Below are positions 58,105 through 64,000 of a stretch of DNA of 64,000 bases, piece by piece. A program made the position numbers and the translations under genes. The stretch is taken from assembly GCF_021155765.1 (NCBI RefSeq), contig NC_060117.1, positions 6,600,001 through 6,664,000 of the forward strand, written 5' to 3'. Origin of the DNA: Diprion similis. Lineage: Eukaryota > Arthropoda > Insecta > Hymenoptera > Diprionidae. Numbering within the stretch: position 1 is the first letter of the stretch; the number at the start of each line of letters is the position of its first letter. A model generated the notes under the pieces. That model was given only the letters and a program-made list of their open reading frames with translations. It did no database searches and was not told the DNA's origin.

Positions 58105-58310
58105 CGGTGAACTTTCTTGTTGAAATCGCAATCTACTTTAGGAAGCAGTCACTTTGAAGTGACTTGAAATCGGTTGAAATCACACGCGTATTCACTTGTT
58201 GTAATCGCAAATTACTTTGGAATGCAGTTACTTGGAATTCGCTTCAAATCACTTCGAGTAACTTCAAATCGCTTTGAAATCCCTTGAAATTGTTTGAAAT
58301 CATTGCAATC
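58105..58310 (+). repeat. degenerate tandem repeat of TTGAAATC-type motifs
   Basis: Two ~80-bp units are visible. One starts near 58117 with TTGTTGAAATCGCAATCTAC and the other near 58196 with TTGTTGTAATCGCAAATTAC. Each is followed by a TTTAGGAAGCAGT- or TTTGGAATGCAGT-type step. Short TTGAAATC / TTCAAATC motifs then continue to about 58310. Confidence 0.55.
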
Positions 58311-58659
58311 GTTTATCACTCGATCTATGAGTAAATATCCGCTCGATGTCAACCAAACGTTGACTAATGGCCACTTATATAAAAGTCGATTTCCAGGCAA
58401 CAGTGTATGAGTTGACTGTAAATTGACTTGTCGCCATCAAAAAACACTTGAGTGAAACTTTGAAATTTCTTTAACTACCAGATTTTACTGATCTCATTGA
58501 ATCTCTGTGGCAGGTTCTATATGGTAATATCTATGTTTCAGTTTCACTATGTCTTGATCTCGACACTTTGGAGAACTTTCGTGGACATACGGTCGACATA
58601 ACCTTGATTTTAGACTTATTGACAGTGATCGTTACTAAATCCCAGACGAGTACAGTCAC

Positions 58660-59230
58660 CATCTGTTCACACCGTACCAATCCTTACAGCTTTCCCATAT
58701 CCGCGCGTACTTTCTACCACATCTGATACCCGAAATCTCTACCGCTCGTACCGCTACCAACAAGTTGCGGTAAGTTTAGGCGCGATCGCGGGGCTACGCG
58801 ATTGGGTGGATCGTCGTTAACCGCAAAGATGGCGCCGATCGTTGGAAGAATAAATAACTGACCGGGAATCTACGCTCGGTTAGTCAGCCTGATTCGAGTC
58901 TCTGGCCATTCCAGTCACGCTCGGAACTCTCTTGTTCTCTTCCTCTCCTCTCCAATTTAAACAGTAGATTCTCCCCAGCCGATCGAACTTCCGTAGATTC
59001 ACGCCTTCGGTCTCTGAATCTCACGGCAGCTCTCCACTTGCGAGACACAACCATTGATCGTACACTAACACCTCATTATACACTCTTGAAACAACTTTAC
59101 TACTGTAATAATAAGGGGTTTTTATGCCTCAGCGGCTTTTCCCCTGTGAGCCAATAAATTGCAACAATTTCTCTTGGCTCAATTGAGTATTTAGACAAAT
59201 TTATTTCGATCCATATTTCATCCTCCAATT
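58660..59230 (+). mobile_element. LTR-like segment, possibly a solo LTR
   Basis: In order there are TGTTCACACC near 58661, AAGATGGCGCC near 58826, a TATA-like TAAATAA at 58851, an initiator-like TCAGCC at 58884, a C/T-rich leader, and CCAATAAATT (AATAAA 59153-59158) about 270 bp downstream. This is the U3-R-U5 order of LTR retrotransposons. The exact ends and target duplication were not found and no gag/pol sequence flanks it, so a small non-coding transcription unit is the alternative. Confidence 0.3.
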
Positions 59231-62200
59231 CTTATTGCTTTTCATATAGAATCACGGAAGCCTTCCATGTTGGACAGTTTTCCGACGCTACACTATCTTA
59301 CTAATTTTCTGTTGATTATAAGTAAGTCAAACGTAAGTCATCTGATCTCAGTATGCCGGCTTCAATTGACCAAATGACAGAAATGTTGAAACTTTCATAA
59401 CTAAGGGTGTAAGTATGTCGATGGATAAGAACAACTGTTCCAATGGAACTATGGCGAAATCCCATTGCTAGACAATCGTTTCAAAAAATACTTTGTTGCT
59501 GCTACACCATGCTATCGACCTGTTTCTGCTCCTTCCGCAGCTACGCGATGCGCAACTATATTGCATTATGGCGATTCACATTACCATGCTGGATTGCTGC
59601 TAGCCTATTGGCGGTGTTCTAATTGTTGTCTGAGGCTAGTGCAGGCTCCCCTACCTTTGCAACTTGACAGAATAAAACCATGGATTTTCAACTATAATCG
59701 TGGATTTTTATCGTTGAGGCTTATGATTGCATTCACTTCGTTCACGTAGTACTCACGTAGTGACTGTGTGGCGTGTCTTAGTTGGAGTTTTGACCAGGCA
59801 AGAGGTAAGTGTCACAATTAGGTAAACTTAACCCTCCATCCCCGCTGTGAAAACTTGAGTGCCAATCGGAAATTTCCATCTTTCATAACTGTCTAACATG
59901 AAATTTTTTTTTCAAAGAATCAGCAAAAGATTTCGATCAAAAACCTGTTGAAGTAGGAAATACACAAGTCTTTTGTATTCAAGAATATCTTATCGAAATT
60001 TTCGACGGTAAATGAGAATCAGAGAACCAAAAAATAACAGTAGAGACCCAGAGCTGATAGTATCGAGCTCAGAAACGGTCGTTCTTTTTACGTTTTTGGA
60101 AATGAAGATTATTCTAACGAATTATCACGTAGGTAGGTAGTATCCACCCTCTGGTGGTGTAGCTACACTGGTGGATTACCCTGTATAATATCTCTTGGTA
60201 TTCAACTTAAAGGCGAAGTCTAATCTTGTAAAGGTTAGGGAGAAGATTTACGAGCTGAAAAAACTGGGTCGACGCGATATATAACGACGCCCTTGAGACA
60301 GGGGGCGATGCGTCACAGAAGCGAGAACCACCAATCAGTTGGCGGTATTCCCTTCTACGTTTTCTATTCCCGGAATACCAAGTAACGCCGTGAGAAAAAC
60401 ATTTCGCGACATTTTTTCCTTGCCATCTAGAAATCGCGTCTTCTTTTTTACGTCTTATGCTTGCTTACAATGCGTGTAATATGTACGCAGCAGCAGCAGG
60501 CCGCCATGAATCTTTTTGCGACATACGTTTTCGCATGCCTATCGAGGCTCACTGAATATTTATTTGCCTCCGGAGCGATCGGAACATGTTCACGCCGAAG
60601 AGGAAATATAAGCTCCGGAAGTAGCAAAAAACATCAAATATATGTGTTTATCTGTCAATATGTTCTTCTTCTCGTGTCTGTCCGAAGTCGAGTGAACTTA
60701 AAAGTTTTCCGTGCTTTTTATCGACCCGTAAATACTTGGTTTTAAATAAGGAATCCGGTAAAAAAAATTTACGATATTGAATTTGAAAACAATACACTTG
60801 AATCGAAAATTGAATGAGTTATTTGAAGCACTTTTCAAGCGATACTCCGAGGGACACATAGAGTGTAGAGAAGATAAGGCAACCTTCCGAAAACCATAAA
60901 TATTTTATTTATATGCCACGGTGGTCACGTGGCTTTAATAAGCTTTTGTCGATATAAGGTTATATTCTGCTACATAGCTTGGAAAAGCGATGTCCAAATA
61001 ATCAAGTATCTAGAGAATATTTAAGATGTCGAAGACGTCGAGACGTCAATAAAATTTTCTATGGAAGTTACCTTCTTTGAATCTAAACTGCGAACGAAGC
61101 AATGTCACAAATCGCAAATTCAATTCTACTTCAATCGACACTCTTGTAATAACTTGAAAACTCTTAGAGAGTGATAAACTCTGTTACTTTTTTGAGTTTC
61201 CCAGCTTACTTCAGTCTTTTCAAAGACTCGGAGTCGTTTGGAAAATCTGAGAAAACGCCTGCGGCTAACGCTTCGGTAAAATTCACACCACGAGTAGGCT
61301 ACCAAGTACGGTTGAAAGCCAAATCAAAGCTTTGATACGGGCTCGAAACACAGTACTGCCATTGTGAATCCCCTATTTTGCCGTCAGCTTCGAGATCTCG
61401 GCTCGCATGAATGAGTTATAGATTTAGGTTTCGACAGCTTTGACATGTAATTTCCTTACTGAAATATGTTATACATTATTGAATGTATTTTGCTACCACG
61501 TTAAAATACACAACTTCTAAGGCATACGCCAAAGTAAACCGGAGGTTGAATTCTCAGACCTAAAGTCAACTCTGGCTCATGTGATGAAAACCAATTTCAG
61601 AATTGTCCAAAACACTCGATCGCGTTTCTCCCACGTCTTCGTAAGTATCGGAAGTTCTTTACATATAAGGAACAAAGTCTTATCATCATCAGCCTCTGCA
61701 TTGCGGTTCGATGTATCAAAATCGATGCTTCAGTTGCTACGCGATTCTACTCATCATCTCATTTTACGCAGATTTTGAGGAACAGCTCAAAGTGCGATGA
61801 TTCTAATTACCGTTCCATTATAACGCTGCGTTTAATCTGGCAATGTTGTGATTAAGTATATATATAACGTAACTACCTGCACACGTTATATACGCGGTCT
61901 TAACACACACATACACTCGTTTAAACTGGGACAGAGTGTATACGGAGATTATATAATCCATCTACGCTGGTAGGTGTTGAATCCCGGTTGTTCCGTTCAA
62001 ATTGAGTAGGGGCATGGGTATAACGTGGGTCCGACGTTGAAGAAAGGCTTTTTCAAAGAGGAAATAACGGCCACAGATAAAGGGTAAAAAAGATTAATAA
62101 CTTGCAGTAATTTTTCAGATGGCCAATACCTTTGCCTTTTCGTATCTCATAAAGTTTCGAAACTCTCTTGACTGAAGAAGACCTGAATTCATCAATATAA

Positions 62201-64000
62201 TGGAATGGTTGACGGTGAACTTTGAAGACCGCAGTATCTACGGTGATTCGAGAAATCTACATCAATTTTCTTTATCCCAAATGCATTTTGAATATCGTGG
62301 TTACTCGTACACAAAATCTTTTTTGTGAACTTTTGACGAAAACTTGCGGGATCTAAGTTTCAACCCAACGTGTTTCAACATGTTTTATTCAAAGATCAGT
62401 AAGTTATGGATTCTCGTTGTTCCGTTTCATTATCCAAATTCTTATATTTAGGAACAGCAATGATCTGAAAGGAAGTAAAAAAGACTTCAAATTTCTAACA
62501 TCTTTTTCTGGAAGATTCATTCATGGATAACGTCGCTGCAGGAATCGAGGTGATCAATAATCCACGTTTGATAAGACATTTTGATTTTAGAATCGAGGAT
62601 TCCTTTCTCTTGGAAGGAAGGTGATGACATTTCTATGCGGTCATAACGTATCTTTCAGTGATCTTGACTAAGGTTGCAGGGTCACTTGATCTGCAGGAAT
62701 GATCAAGAAAAGCTGCTGCGAGATTTCAGAGTGATAAATGGATTCGCTGAAATCCGGTGACAAGGTAGAATCGTGGAATACAGGTCGAGGAGTTTCCAAG
62801 ATCATCTGATATTAATCTCGCAGTCTGAAAAGGGAAAAACCGGCGAGATACGGGGCTCTAAGAAAGATACCGTTCCGTTAAAAGAAGTGACCTAAAGTTT
62901 GAGAATATTACTTAGAGAGGGTAGAGAATAAGAAATTACGCTTGACTTTGGAAGACAAAGTTCCTTGTCTCTGCTATGCGAACGAGCTCATTCTTGGTTG
63001 AACTTAAAAATCCGGCACAAGAATTGCACGCCGACGAAGAAGGTCGCGGAGTGCAAGCTAGCTGGTGAATAAATTCTAAGCCATAAATATTCCTCGCGGA
63101 CCTGACGCAACCCAAGTAGAACAGTTCAGGAGGACAAACTGGGTGCCACTTAATACCACGTAGAGCTTATTTAATTCCCTCGTAACGTTCTTCTCGTCAG
63201 TGGAATTTTACCCCTTAACCATTCTTTTAAAATTATACGCGCCATTCCGTGAGTTTCCATTTATTAGTAGTTGGATGTACGTAAATTCAACTCGCGTGAT
63301 TCACAGCCAAAATTGCATTTTCTCAGAGTGATATTCTACGGGGAACGGCGTTTCGTTTTTTGCAGCTCAACAAAATTTTTCCAGGGCACTTAAGTTTGTA
63401 GGATATTCAATCACGCGAAATGCACAGGCCTTCGGTATCAGGTCTTCAAAGCTTTCAAACTTTCGTCATGGACTATAAGCTTTCGAATAAGGTTTCCTAG
63501 ACCTTATCAGAGTTCTTTAAAATCTGAGGCTGAAGTTAGTAATGCCAACGGGAAAACATAATTATTACGCAGGCTTAGAATCACTTTCGAGGACTTGGTT
63601 CTGCGAAATATGATTATACTTTATTTATCATTGTTTATTCGATTTCAGACATTTACAAAAGTGCGGTATAACGATTTTTCCTAATCACGCATCGTTTCAG
63701 TAAGTTTATTAACTTCGACCTAACTTCAAAATAATGTTTAGGATTTCTTTAATACTCAAATTCGTTATTTCTCAATTTTTTATGTTTTACAAAATGAAAC
63801 CAATAAGTGATAAAAAACTAAGTAATAATACATTACCGTTCTAAAAATCCTTCTCACATTTTGCAACCTTATGATAGTGTTTGGCAATGTTATTAAAAAA
63901 CAACACTAAGCGGTATACACTTTTCAGTGATCATTGGGTTACAATTTCAAATATTCAAACTTTTATGCTGGAGCTTCAGATGAAAAAACATATTTATTTT
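59231..64000. other. spacer with no supported feature
   Basis: This is A+T-rich sequence. Frames of 60-95 codons (for example at 59465-59749, 60461-60745 and 61581-61778) show no domain, signal peptide or splice support. I see no RNA gene or bounded mobile element. Confidence 0.4.

Noticed and set aside
1-64000. CRISPR arrays, operons, bacterial-type genes
   Set aside because: The repeats found are coding or decayed tandem repeats without unique spacers, and gene structure is eukaryotic.

Overview
The window looks like nuclear DNA of an insect. It is A+T-rich, genes are far apart, introns have GT-AG ends, core promoters combine TATA with TCAGT-type initiators, and decayed inverted-repeat elements are scattered throughout. 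A silk-spinning holometabolous insect (for example a sawfly or other hymenopteran) would fit the left part, but nothing here fixes the species. All calls come from reading the sequence by eye; no database search was run.

Left part (1-22.5 kb): a cluster of low-complexity, secretory-type protein genes. Gene 1 (1-702, its 5' end outside the window) is a Gln/Asn/Ser/Lys/Glu-rich array of 18-residue repeats. Gene 2 (6891-13100, intronless, 2069 aa) has a signal peptide followed by about 28 copies of a serine-rich 56-residue repeat. Gene 3 (21310-21930, 206 aa) has nearly the same signal peptide and a Gly/Thr repeat core. Genes 2 and 3 also share a TATA box, a conserved element about 70 bp upstream of it, and a diverged ~600-bp upstream block (5420-6040 and 19160-19770). 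They are therefore tandem paralogues that kept promoter and secretion signal while the repeat cores were replaced. The pattern recalls sericin, silk-glue or salivary-glue genes; that function is inference. Between them lie several MITE-like elements (4252-4396, 14998-15423, 18079-18706) and a decayed ~100-bp repeat.

Middle part (22.5-39 kb): mostly gene-poor. A weak candidate is a small secreted-peptide exon at 28648-28830, with a chain of short in-frame exon-like segments just upstream (27845-28269). A clean 172-bp MITE with a TAA target duplication lies at 38470-38641, shortly before the promoter of the next gene.

39-51 kb: one large C2H2 zinc-finger gene. Coding exon 1 is 39471-39551, a ~3.2-kb intron follows, and a giant final exon runs to 49938 (about 2434 aa). 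Its fingers are arranged in repeated triads whose first finger lacks the last histidine. Poly(A) signals follow from 50.9 kb.

51-64 kb: sparse. It holds a possible decayed minus-strand reading frame (51472-52098), a decayed GATTACAAAG repeat, a compact heat-shock-type promoter with a nearby poly(A) signal (53004-53300), a small ORF (53691-53870), another degenerate tandem repeat (58105-58310) and an LTR-like promoter/poly(A) segment (58660-59230). The last ~4.8 kb shows nothing I can support.
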